NCBI GenBank assembly: GCA_023259035.1
Contig: JAHFRA010000023.1
Span: 1-41,180 of the forward strand
DNA length: 41,180 nucleotides
DNA from: Gallionella sp.
Lineage (GTDB): Bacteria; Pseudomonadota; Gammaproteobacteria; Burkholderiales; Gallionellaceae
Direction: 5' to 3'
This document shows, in pieces, positions 1 through 7,352 of the stretch. The position numbers were made by a program, and so were the translations under genes. How positions within the stretch are numbered: the first letter of the stretch is position 1; every line of letters starts with the position of its first letter. The notes beneath the pieces were generated by a model that was given only the letters and a program-made list of their open reading frames with translations, was not told where the DNA came from and made no database searches.

Positions 1-120
1 AATGGATTCACCCGAGGTGTTGATTCCAACCACCGAATTACCAGCAGTATGACTGCGATACAGGAGGTCGTGACGCGCGGCTGGAGCAACGAGGGCGTGG
101 TGATGTGCGCGCCGAATTGA
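1..120 (+). CDS. 3' end of an unidentified gene, cut by the left window edge
   Basis: The frame starting at base 1 is open for 39 codons and stops with TGA at 118-120. The visible tail ends in the residues VVMCAPN. I do not recognise the family. What makes it credible as coding is that the last 34 codons recur at 3356-3460 with the reading frame kept and many differences at third positions, so both copies descend from a translated sequence. The gene would enter from the left and end just before an inverted-repeat element. It could itself be a remnant; the window does not show its 5' part. Confidence 0.45.
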   Translation, partial: NGFTRGVDSNHRITSSMTAIQEVVTRGWSNEGVVMCAPN

Positions 121-170
121 GAGTATCTGCTATTGCATCGTTCCCACGCTGGAGCGTGGGAACGATAGCT
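16..170 (+). repeat. Long direct repeat, copy 1, ending in a perfect palindrome
   Basis: About 155 bases here match 3356-3510 with 13 mismatches by my count. The repeat spans the last 34 codons plus stop of the left-edge gene, a short linker, and a palindrome at 137-166 with 14-base arms around a 2-base centre. In copy 1 the centre is GG and in copy 2 it is CC. The palindrome resembles REP-type intergenic repeats and could also act as a transcription terminator, although no T-run follows. Confidence 0.85.
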
Positions 171-217
171 CAATAACCACTACCAGACATCCATTTCTAT
201 GGCACTCCAATTGCTGT

Positions 218-2218
218 CTATAGCTTTTCAAGCTCCATTGCGCCATCCCAGTTCGCCGGGGGCGGATCGGCGCGAAATGCGGCGATGCGCTTAAGATAAA
301 GTCCGGCAATACCATCTTCGGGCGCGATGGCAAGTAATTCGCGCAAGTGCGATTCTGCGGCGTCCCATTCCTGATTACGGAACAGGCGAATGGCCTGTTC
401 CGTGAGTTCGACGATTTTTGGATTTTCACACGGGGTGAATACCTCGACAGCCTGGCTTTTGCCTTTCACGATAACCCGATCAACCGGGCGTAACGCGATT
501 CGTCCATTTATTTGCTGCGCTGTATCACTGCTCACCATGATGTTGGTGCCGTAGAGTTTATTGATGCCTTCGAGCCTTGCCGCAAGATTTACGTCATCGC
601 CGACAGCAGTGTAACCAAATCGTTTCGCGGAACCCAGATTGCCGACCACCGCCGACCCGCTATGAATGCCGATGCGCATACGTATCGGTGGCAAGCCTTC
701 CTTTGCGAAATCTTCCCGCAGTACAGCCATTGCCTTTTGCATCGCAATCGCGGCAGAGACGGCGCGATACGCCTTGTCATCATCGTCGAGCGGCGCACCC
801 CAGAAAGCCATGATCGCGTCGCCGATAAACTGCACCACCGTGCCTCCGTGCTCGAGCACGACATCGGTCATGCTGGTGAAATGGCGGTTGAGCAGGTGTG
901 TCACCCGCTCCGGCGAAAGCTCTTCGGAGAAAGTGGTGAACCCGGCGAGATCGGTGAACATCAGCGTGAGTTCGCGGCGCTCGCCGCCGAGATTGATGCG
1001 TTCGGGATGCGCGATCAGGTAGTTCACGACTTGCGGCGTGACGTAGAGCGAGAACACCCGTGTGATCTCTTTTCGCCTCATCTGTTCGGTGACATATGAC
1101 CAGCCGCCCAGGCTGACGTACATCAGCGGAATGATGGCAAGCGAAGAGCCTGCCGGCACCCACAGGTTCCACTTGAGGAACACGCCCCAAACCGCTGCGG
1201 CAATCACGGCGGCGATTGCCACGCCGCCAAGCATGCCCCATAGCGGTCGCCAACGCCGCATCGCGACGGCACTTGCCGCAGCGACGAGTGCCAGCAGCGC
1301 AACAACAACGCCACCGGGCAGACGGGAAATGGCATTTCTGCCGAGCGCGGTTTCAATGATGTTCGCATGCACTTCCGCACCCGGCGTAAGCCACCCGGTG
1401 CTTGCCAGGAACGGCGTGGCAAAAAGATCGGCCTGCGCACTTTCCACGTCCGGCGAGGCCTTGACATCACGCCCGATGATGACGACCTGATCCTTGAAAA
1501 AATCCGCCGGGATCGAACCGGTCGGCTTTACGATCTCGTGGTAGGAAACATAGGGAAACGTATGATCGCCGCCGGCATAGCGTATCAACGATCCGGGTGA
1601 TGAGCCGAGATTCGGCGTGATTTCGGGATGTTCCCGGATCAGGCGAACGACGACGCTTCGCCAGAGCGCGTCGCCGGATTCCGGGATTTGGCGTATGACA
1701 AGATCGGAATCGAGCGCCACAGTGGCGAGGCCGACCTGCGCGCCCGCATCCGTGAACAACTTGAGCGGATCAAGCCTGAGCCATTGTCTTACGGAAGACG
1801 ATTCTTTATACACGCGGTCAGCGGCGAGCACGACGTTACCGGCACGGCGGATGGAGTCGGCGAAACGTTTATCGTCTTCCTTGTTTGAAGGCTCGGCAAA
1901 AACAATATCGAACACAATGATTGCGGCACCTGCGGAAGCGAGCCGGTCAACAAGTTCGGCATGCAGGCGTCTAGGCCAGGGCCATTGCAAGCCCAACTCG
2001 GAAAACGAAGCTTCGTCGATGCCGACCACCGTGATCGGAAACACCGACTTGTTCGGTGCCGACGCGACCATCATGCTGTCGAGCAGCCTGAGTTCGACCC
2101 GCTTCCACGCCGGTGTCAACGATACCAGTATTGCAATCGCCCAGCACAGCGCGGCAAACACTCCCAGTACCATGACAGGGATGCCTGGCGTGTTTTTAGT
2201 GAGCTTAATGTCCTTCAT
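218..2218 (-). CDS. CHASE2-domain class III adenylate/guanylate cyclase
   Basis: Membrane-bound nucleotide cyclase of about 666 residues. A short N-terminal tail leads into a first membrane segment (GIPVMVLGVFAALCWAIAI), then a CHASE2 extracytoplasmic sensor of about 300 residues, then a cluster of hydrophobic segments around residues 305-385 and a C-terminal class III catalytic domain. The metal-binding aspartates are visible in FTDLAGFT and GDAIMAFWGAP, and further conserved cyclase sequence in GNLGSAKRFGYTAVGDDVN. It should make cAMP or possibly cGMP in the cytoplasm in response to a periplasmic signal. A tail of about 60 residues follows the cyclase domain. The open frame extends upstream to 2323 with ATGs at 2278 and 2323. 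I chose 2218 because it leaves the short cytoplasmic tail usual for CHASE2 proteins; no start has a convincing ribosome site. The gene runs opposite to the FecR and TPS genes that follow. Confidence 0.9.
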   Translation of the reverse strand: MKDIKLTKNTPGIPVMVLGVFAALCWAIAILVSLTPAWKRVELRLLDSMMVASAPNKSVFPITVVGIDEASFSELGLQWPWPRRLHAELVDRLASAGAAIIVFDIVFAEPSNKEDDKRFADSIRRAGNVVLAADRVYKESSSVRQWLRLDPLKLFTDAGAQVGLATVALDSDLVIRQIPESGDALWRSVVVRLIREHPEITPNLGSSPGSLIRYAGGDHTFPYVSYHEIVKPTGSIPADFFKDQVVIIGRDVKASPDVESAQADLFATPFLASTGWLTPGAEVHANIIETALGRNAISRLPGGVVVALLALVAAASAVAMRRWRPLWGMLGGVAIAAVIAAAVWGVFLKWNLWVPAGSSLAIIPLMYVSLGGWSYVTEQMRRKEITRVFSLYVTPQVVNYLIAHPERINLGGERRELTLMFTDLAGFTTFSEELSPERVTHLLNRHFTSMTDVVLEHGGTVVQFIGDAIMAFWGAPLDDDDKAYRAVSAAIAMQKAMAVLREDFAKEGLPPIRMRIGIHSGSAVVGNLGSAKRFGYTAVGDDVNLAARLEGINKLYGTNIMVSSDTAQQINGRIALRPVDRVIVKGKSQAVEVFTPCENPKIVELTEQAIRLFRNQEWDAAESHLRELLAIAPEDGIAGLYLKRIAAFRADPPPANWDGAMELEKL

Positions 2219-2323
2219 GAATGATTCGATCTGGTTGCCGGATAACGCGATGAGAATACGATAGCAGAACTCGAACATGGAGTCTTTGCGAAATAAAGCA
2301 CCCCGTGGCAAGCCACCGTGCAT

Positions 2324-2507
2324 TAGCTGCGCTTTTTAAAACTGTTGATATTCAACTCTTGCTGGGGTTGCCTATATATTTCGGCTTATATCCATGAAGG
2401 ATTCTTGCTGTTATGTTGCGGGGGAAATAATTTTAGCTCGGCGTATTCCCGTGTTACAACAATACGGTTGAGGCGTTAAGTCGCCAAGGTTGGCAGTGCC
2501 AACCTGT
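2324..2507. other. AT-rich intergenic stretch between the cyclase and VapBC
   Basis: This stretch contains no gene I can support. It should carry the cyclase promoter on the minus strand, but I see no clear sigma-70 boxes. The next 66 bases hold the decayed fragment described separately. Confidence 0.5.
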
Positions 2508-2573
2508 GACATGAAGCTCAAGCTGCATTGGAAATCAGAAAACAAGCGCTGGGGTGTCGAAGCGGCAAAATGA
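2508..2573 (+). pseudogene. Orphan fragment of a FecR-TPR-barrel gene paralog
   Basis: Bases 2508-2562 match 6846-6900, the near-3' part of the large FecR-TPR-barrel gene, with 9 mismatches in 55 by my count. The frame is kept and encodes DMKLKLHW then KRWGVE, against DMTLKLHW and KRWNVE in the intact gene. It runs into TGA at 2571-2573, so the end of the barrel is lost. Nothing upstream resembles the rest of the gene. This is best read as the scar of a second copy that was deleted. Confidence 0.75.
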
Positions 2574-2631
2574 CGAAACAGGGCTTTTGCAAGGATTTGT
2601 TAAGGGATAGAATACACATCAGGAGGTGTAT

Positions 2632-2853
2632 ATGCGAACTAATATTGTGATTGATGAGAAATTGGTAGCGGATGCCATGAAATTATCTGGCGTCAAGACC
2701 AAACGTGAAGTAGTGGAGCTGGCCTTGCGTCGGCTAGTGACTTCGGCCAAACAGAAGGACATTCTCGACCTCGTGGGGCAAGGCATGATCGCGCCGGACT
2801 ACGACGTGCGTGCGGTGCGTTCGCGCATGGGTACACGCCGTGATCCTGGTTGA
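2632..2853 (+). CDS. vapB: VapB-type antitoxin
   Basis: Small protein of 73 residues matching the VapB antitoxin style: an N-terminal ribbon-helix-helix-like segment (RTNIVIDEKLVADAMKLSG, then TKREVVELALRRLV) for operator binding, and an acidic/hydrophobic tail that would wrap the toxin. The ATG at 2632 is preceded by a perfect AGGAGG at 2621-2626 with 5-base spacing; an in-frame GTG at 2626 lies inside that site and is not the start. The 3' end overlaps the toxin gene, so the two are translationally coupled. The protein should neutralise the VapC RNase and repress the operon with it. Confidence 0.88.
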   Translation: MRTNIVIDEKLVADAMKLSGVKTKREVVELALRRLVTSAKQKDILDLVGQGMIAPDYDVRAVRSRMGTRRDPG

Positions 2854-3244
2854 TAGCTCGGTCTGGATTGATTTGCTTCGTGACGTGCAAACTCCGCAAA
2901 CGCTCGCTCTGCGCGAGTTGCTACCCCGGCGCGCGGCTGCATTGACGGCAGTTATTTATCAGGAAATTCTGCAAGGCGCGGCCACGCCCGAACGATTCAC
3001 CAAGCTCAAACGTTATTTCCGCACGCTACCATTTCTCAATCCTGCCCATCCGATCGAAACATGGGAGGCAGCCGCAGAACTTTACATGCGTTGCCGCCAG
3101 CGGGGCTACACTCCGCGCAGCCCACATGATTGTCTGGTGGCGCGTATTGCGCTGGAACACAGGATATCCCTGCTCCATGATGATCGTGATTTTGAAGCGA
3201 TAGCGGAAGTGGAGCCGCGCCTCAAATTATTTCTTCTCGCTTGA
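2840..3244 (+). CDS. vapC: VapC-type PIN-domain toxin (RNase)
   Basis: PIN-domain ribonuclease of about 134 residues. The N-terminus ILVDSSVWIDLL carries the first PIN aspartate. Further acidic residues appear in IYQEIL, in SPHDCLVARIA and in LLHDDRDF, matching the four-acid metal site of VapC toxins, which cleave specific RNAs such as tRNA. The GTG start at 2840 overlaps the vapB stop by 14 bases; the open frame reaches 2810 but the extra residues do not look like a PIN start. All catalytic acids appear present, so the toxin is probably active. The pair sits between two decayed gene fragments, in keeping with its role as mobile cargo. Confidence 0.88.
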   Translation: MILVDSSVWIDLLRDVQTPQTLALRELLPRRAAALTAVIYQEILQGAATPERFTKLKRYFRTLPFLNPAHPIETWEAAAELYMRCRQRGYTPRSPHDCLVARIALEHRISLLHDDRDFEAIAEVEPRLKLFLLA

Positions 3245-3349
3245 GTCTGGCGTAAGCCACGCCAACTTGCGCGATGTGAAAAAACAAATCGACTCCGGTA
3301 CTTTTGGACTTAAAGTTGTTCAAGTACAAAGCAGAAAATTTGGTGGGTG

Positions 3350-3460
3350 CGAAGAGGTGTTGATTCCAACCACCGCATCACCAGCAGCCTGACTGCCATA
3401 CAGGATGCCGTGACGTGCGACTGGAGCAACGGGGGCGTGGTGATGTGCGCGCCGAATTGA
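3350..3460 (+). pseudogene. Duplicate 3' remnant of the left-edge gene
   Basis: In the frame ending at TGA 3458-3460, 34 codons match the end of the frame at 1-120. Residues such as GVDSNHRITSS, DWSNGGVV and MCAPN are kept. Upstream of about 3354 the similarity stops and no start or longer frame is present, so this copy has lost its 5' part. Conservation of frame and mostly conservative changes show it was coding when the duplication happened. Confidence 0.7.
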
Positions 3461-3510
3461 GAGTGTCTGCTATTGCATCGTTCCCACGCTCCAGCGTGGG
3501 AACGATAGCC
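3356..3510 (+). repeat. Long direct repeat, copy 2, with palindrome
   Basis: Second copy of the repeat at 16-170. The palindrome here is at 3477-3506, again with 14-base arms. Together the two copies bracket the cyclase gene and the VapBC pair, a block of about 3.2 kb, and could serve as substrates for recombination that removes or duplicates that block. Confidence 0.85.
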
Positions 3511-3569
3511 CCGGTGGATATAAAGTGCGCCATCGCGGTACAGCAGCATAAATGCATAAGGAGGATTAC

Positions 3570-6500
3570 ATGATGAACCGTTTGATGCAGTTAACCGTAA
3601 TGCTGGCATTCGTCGTTCATGCCTCGGTGGCGAATGCGGTGCCTTCAGATGCCGCCGAGATCGTGAGCCTGCAAGGCAAAGGCGAGTTCCGGGAAGCGAC
3701 CGAGACGCGCTGGCGCGACGCTTCGGTGCGACAGAAACTCGCCGAAGGCAATTTCGTCCGTACCGCTGATACAAGCCGCATGGCCGTGCTGCTCACCGAC
3801 CAGACGCAGGTTCGCCTTGCCGCAAACAGCATGATCCAGATCAAGCAGGTGGGCGATAACCGCGATATCGGTACCGTCCTCAAGCAGAGCGCGGGCCGTT
3901 CCTGGACGCAATCCAAAAATGTACCCAACAGGCTCACTGTCGAGACCCCCTCAGCGCTGGCGGCAATCCGTGGCACCGACTGGGAGCTGGTAGTGGATGA
4001 AGACGGCACCTCAACTTTGACGGTGCTCTCCGGCGAAGTGCTGCTCTCCAACGAGCAGGGCAGCGTGAACATTGGTGTGGGCGAACAGGCGCAGGCAAAA
4101 ATTGGTGTCGCGCCGGTAAAAAGAATGCTGCAAAACCCGCGTGACCGCGTGCAGTGGGTGAGCAGCTTTACGGTTGATTCACGGCGTTACCCCGAACTTA
4201 TCGACACGAAGGTCGCGGTACTTGGTTCGGAAGAAGCGGCACTGCAAGCAATCGGCACTCTGCTGCGGGCGGGCGATCTCTCCGCTGCCCGGCACGCAGT
4301 CGAACGTCTTATTGCGCAGCAGCCCACCACGGGCACGGCGCAACTGCTGCTCGCGGATTATCAGGTCATGGCGGGTGAGATCGAACCGGCGATGGATACC
4401 TTGCGCCAAGGCGCAAAGCAATATCCGAATGACGAACGCTTTGATGTCTGGCGGACACGGCTGCACCTGATTCGCGACGAGATTGCGGAAGCCCGTGCGG
4501 CGCTTGCCGCCGCCCGTGAACGCAATCCGCGCTCAGCCGAAATGATGATTGCCGAAGGCGAGCTTGAACGTTTCGAGGGGCATGCACCAGCCGCCACCGC
4601 TGCGTATCGTTCGGCGCTGGTTGCGGCACCGGAATCGGCGCGTGCCTGGCACGGCCTCGGTGTCGTGCAAGCCGAGCGCGAAGATGTGGCCAACGCGCGC
4701 ACCAGCCTCAATCGCGCCATCTCGCTTGATCCGCAGGGAACCGGTTTTAAGGGCGAACTCGGCACACTCGAAGTTTTTGCCGACAATCTGGCCGCCGCGC
4801 GCGCCGCGTTCACTCAGGCGATTGAAGAGCGCGCCGACGATTACGTCGCGCTGACCGGCCTCGGCTTCGTCGAACTCAAATCGGGCAACACCAGCGAGGC
4901 TATCACCCGGTTGCTCGCCGCGACCCTGATCGAGCCGCGCTATGCGCGGGCGCAAACCTACCTTGCCGTCGCCTATTACCAGCAGGGACGGGCGCGTGAC
5001 GCGCTATTCGCTTTAGCGCGTGCCCGCGAACTCGACCCGAAAGATCCGCTTCCAGATTTATTCGAAAGCGTGATCCGCAACGACCAGTTGCAGCCGGGCG
5101 ATGCGCTGGTGACAGCGCGCCGCGCGTTGAACCTGCTGCCCTACCTCAAGTCGCTCAACCAGATCGCCAACGACCAGAAGGGCGGAGCGAATCTCGGTAG
5201 CGCGCTCGCCGCATTTGGTCTTGAGGACTGGGCGAGAAACTATGCGCAGGATTCGTATTACCCGTTCTGGGCAGGCAGCCACCTGTTTCTCGCCGACCGC
5301 TATGCCGGGGACTTCAACAAAAAATCCGAACTATTCCAGGGTTTCCTCGCCGACCCCACCGTATTCGGCGCCTCGAACCGCTTCTCGACCCTGATCCAGC
5401 GCCCCGGCAACTACTGGAACATCGGCGCCCGCTACAACACCAGCCGCGATTTCAGCCTTACCGAGCCTACCGTCACCGCCAACGGCTATGCCAATTCAAT
5501 CGTTCCATTCGCCTATTTTGTGGAAGCCATCCGCGACGATACGCGGCCCGACCGCGTGGCCTTCGACGCCGGAGCCAACACCTATACGCTGGCGCTCGGC
5601 GTCCGCCCGACCTATGAGCTGGGCCTGTTCGCCTATGCCAACGCATTCGACGCCAATATCAAACTGAACCCCGCGAGCACCATCGAGCAGCGCGTCAACG
5701 GGCGCAACCAGCGGCTCGATCTCGGCGCGCATTATCGCTTCGGCCCGCAATCGCAAGCCTGGCTGAAAATCGGCACGGGGAACGAATCCTCGACTGTCAA
5801 TCAGATAACATCGGTGGCGACAAATTCCGGGCTGGCCACCAGCGAGTCGAACTTCAAGACCGCACCTGATCAACGCGACATTCAATTCCGTCACACCTTT
5901 GCCGCGAATGAACAGCACGAGCTGAGCTGGGGCGCGGAACATGCCCAGCTTGATAAAACCAACACGCTCACCCAGGAAAATTTTTATCATATCGGCGCGG
6001 GAGCCGTGCCTGCGGATCGGCTCAATCAGCTCGACAAAGACCGTTCCCGCGACATCTGGCTGTCGGATCGTTTTCGCGCCAGCGAGCGCCTGAACCTGCA
6101 AGGCGATCTCGCGTTTCACCATTACACCAAGACGCGCGACATCAATATCTATCGTGATCGCGTGCCGCCGCTGACACAGCTTTTTCCCGAAAGTTATGAC
6201 CGGTCATTCGCAGCACCCAGGCTCGGCGCGAGCTATGTCTTGGGCAACGGCGCAACGCTGCGCGGCGCTTACCAGAAATGGCTGCGCCCCACTTCCTACA
6301 ACTCGCTGGAGCCCATCGCCACCGCAGGCATTCCTGTTGACGATACGCTCGTCTATGCGGGAGGAAAAATATCCAGAACCCGCGGGCAACTCGACTGGGA
6401 GATGTCACAGGCATGGTTCCTGAACGCGTTCGCCGATCACAAGAGCGTGGATAATTTAAGCTCTCCACTCGACGGTGTCCTCAACACTCGCGCCGATGTC

Positions 6501-6971
6501 ACCAATCTTGACCGCCTGCGCCAGAAGAGCATTGCCAACCTGGCCGCGCCCGATCAACTCGAAGCCGCGCCAATCTTCGCGCGCGGCAACGCCACCAGCG
6601 GCGGCTTCACGGTCAACCACGTTCTGTCGCGCAACCTTGCCGGTTATTTCGGCTACGCCAACACCCATTCGAAAAATACCGGCATGGCCTACCAAGGCAA
6701 GGAGATTCCCTACCTGCCACAGCATCGCGCAACATTAGGGCTGACCTGGACAGGCGGCCAACGCGTGATCGTCAGCGCACAAGCCGTGCGGCGCTCGGAG
6801 CGCTTCAGTGACGAAGCCAATCTCGTGCCGTTGGTTGCAGGCTGGGACATGACGCTCAAACTGCATTGGGAATCCGCAGACAAGCGCTGGAACGTCGAAG
6901 GCTATGCGGGGAATTTGTTCAAGCGCAATGCTGAAGACTTGATGGGCGTGAATTTGATTGCGCGATTTTAG
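3570..6971 (+). CDS. Exported FecR-TPR-outer membrane beta-barrel fusion protein
   Basis: Protein of about 1,133 residues in three parts. A signal peptide (LTVMLAFVVHASVANA) is followed by a FecR-type domain at about residues 30-170, with ETPSALAAIRGTDWEL typical of FecR. A TPR region at about 200-500 follows (repeated A-L-P helical pairs such as AWHGLGVVQAE and YARAQTYLAVAYYQQG). The last 600 residues alternate polar and aromatic strands and end in the C-terminal phenylalanine of NLIARF, as in outer-membrane barrels of the porin/TonB-receptor kind. AAGGAGG at 3558-3564 supports ATG 3570 (spacing 5) or 3573 (spacing 8) over the upstream ATG at 3552. No TonB box or plug domain is evident to me. 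Its job is unknown; location next to the TPS genes suggests a surface platform or channel. A fragment of a paralog lies at 2508-2573. Confidence 0.85.
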   Translation: MMNRLMQLTVMLAFVVHASVANAVPSDAAEIVSLQGKGEFREATETRWRDASVRQKLAEGNFVRTADTSRMAVLLTDQTQVRLAANSMIQIKQVGDNRDIGTVLKQSAGRSWTQSKNVPNRLTVETPSALAAIRGTDWELVVDEDGTSTLTVLSGEVLLSNEQGSVNIGVGEQAQAKIGVAPVKRMLQNPRDRVQWVSSFTVDSRRYPELIDTKVAVLGSEEAALQAIGTLLRAGDLSAARHAVERLIAQQPTTGTAQLLLADYQVMAGEIEPAMDTLRQGAKQYPNDERFDVWRTRLHLIRDEIAEARAALAAARERNPRSAEMMIAEGELERFEGHAPAATAAYRSALVAAPESARAWHGLGVVQAEREDVANARTSLNRAISLDPQGTGFKGELGTLEVFADNLAAARAAFTQAIEERADDYVALTGLGFVELKSGNTSEAITRLLAATLIEPRYARAQTYLAVAYYQQGRARDALFALARARELDPKDPLPDLFESVIRNDQLQPGDALVTARRALNLLPYLKSLNQIANDQKGGANLGSALAAFGLEDWARNYAQDSYYPFWAGSHLFLADRYAGDFNKKSELFQGFLADPTVFGASNRFSTLIQRPGNYWNIGARYNTSRDFSLTEPTVTANGYANSIVPFAYFVEAIRDDTRPDRVAFDAGANTYTLALGVRPTYELGLFAYANAFDANIKLNPASTIEQRVNGRNQRLDLGAHYRFGPQSQAWLKIGTGNESSTVNQITSVATNSGLATSESNFKTAPDQRDIQFRHTFAANEQHELSWGAEHAQLDKTNTLTQENFYHIGAGAVPADRLNQLDKDRSRDIWLSDRFRASERLNLQGDLAFHHYTKTRDINIYRDRVPPLTQLFPESYDRSFAAPRLGASYVLGNGATLRGAYQKWLRPTSYNSLEPIATAGIPVDDTLVYAGGKISRTRGQLDWEMSQAWFLNAFADHKSVDNLSSPLDGVLNTRADVTNLDRLRQKSIANLAAPDQLEAAPIFARGNATSGGFTVNHVLSRNLAGYFGYANTHSKNTGMAYQGKEIPYLPQHRATLGLTWTGGQRVIVSAQAVRRSERFSDEANLVPLVAGWDMTLKLHWESADKRWNVEGYAGNLFKRNAEDLMGVNLIARF

Positions 6972-7008
6972 GGACGGGTAGTGATTATCGTTCCCATGCT
7001 CTGATGAG

Positions 7009-7039
7009 CTACTGGCCATTCGATCAGGATGGCCAGTAG
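7009..7039 (+). terminator. Perfect 11-bp hairpin downstream of the FecR-TPR-barrel gene
   Basis: CTACTGGCCAT at 7009-7019 and its exact complement at 7029-7039 flank a 9-base loop, 38 bases after the stop codon. There is no T-run, so it may be a weak or Rho-assisted terminator or a messenger-stabilising hairpin. The left arm and loop resemble the start of the leader motifs at 14046 and 29139. Half of a REP-like palindrome lies just upstream, at about 6986-6999. Confidence 0.55.
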
Positions 7040-7352
7040 TTACATCAGTTGAAATGAAATGTGGATTTTATAGAAATGCACTGAATTCATTCCGGCGTAT
7101 CTCGCGCCCTGTCAGGCAAACACTGACGGCAAAATCTCCCAGCCCCTTACACCACAATCAGACAAACACCGATGCACATCCGGCGTGTAATGAAGCATCA
7201 TTTCACCGACTATTCCGCAAGCCTAAGCAGCGCAAAACACGCGGATATCTGCGCCTTTCCATATAGGGTTTCTCCCTGAAAAGGAGTATAGTTAACCGCA
7301 CGCGCCGAGGTTGTGTTTTTGAGCCAGTCGACTATTTTAGGGAGTGATTTCC
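7040..7352. promoter_or_regulatory. Leader region of the TpsA gene, no gene seen
   Basis: About 310 bases without a credible gene. It should contain the promoter of the secretion operon. I see an AGGGAG ribosome site at 7339-7344 placed 8 bases before ATG 7353, and the short inverted repeat CTCC/GGAG around 7272-7287. No sigma-70 boxes stand out. Confidence 0.4.

Noticed and set aside
512..1099. Plus-strand frame of 195 codons
   Set aside because: Antisense shadow of the cyclase gene, with no family features.
3310..3774. Minus-strand frame of 154 codons reading through the palindrome
   Set aside because: It is the translation of the REP-like palindrome and the complement of the FecR-gene start; such frames are common artefacts.
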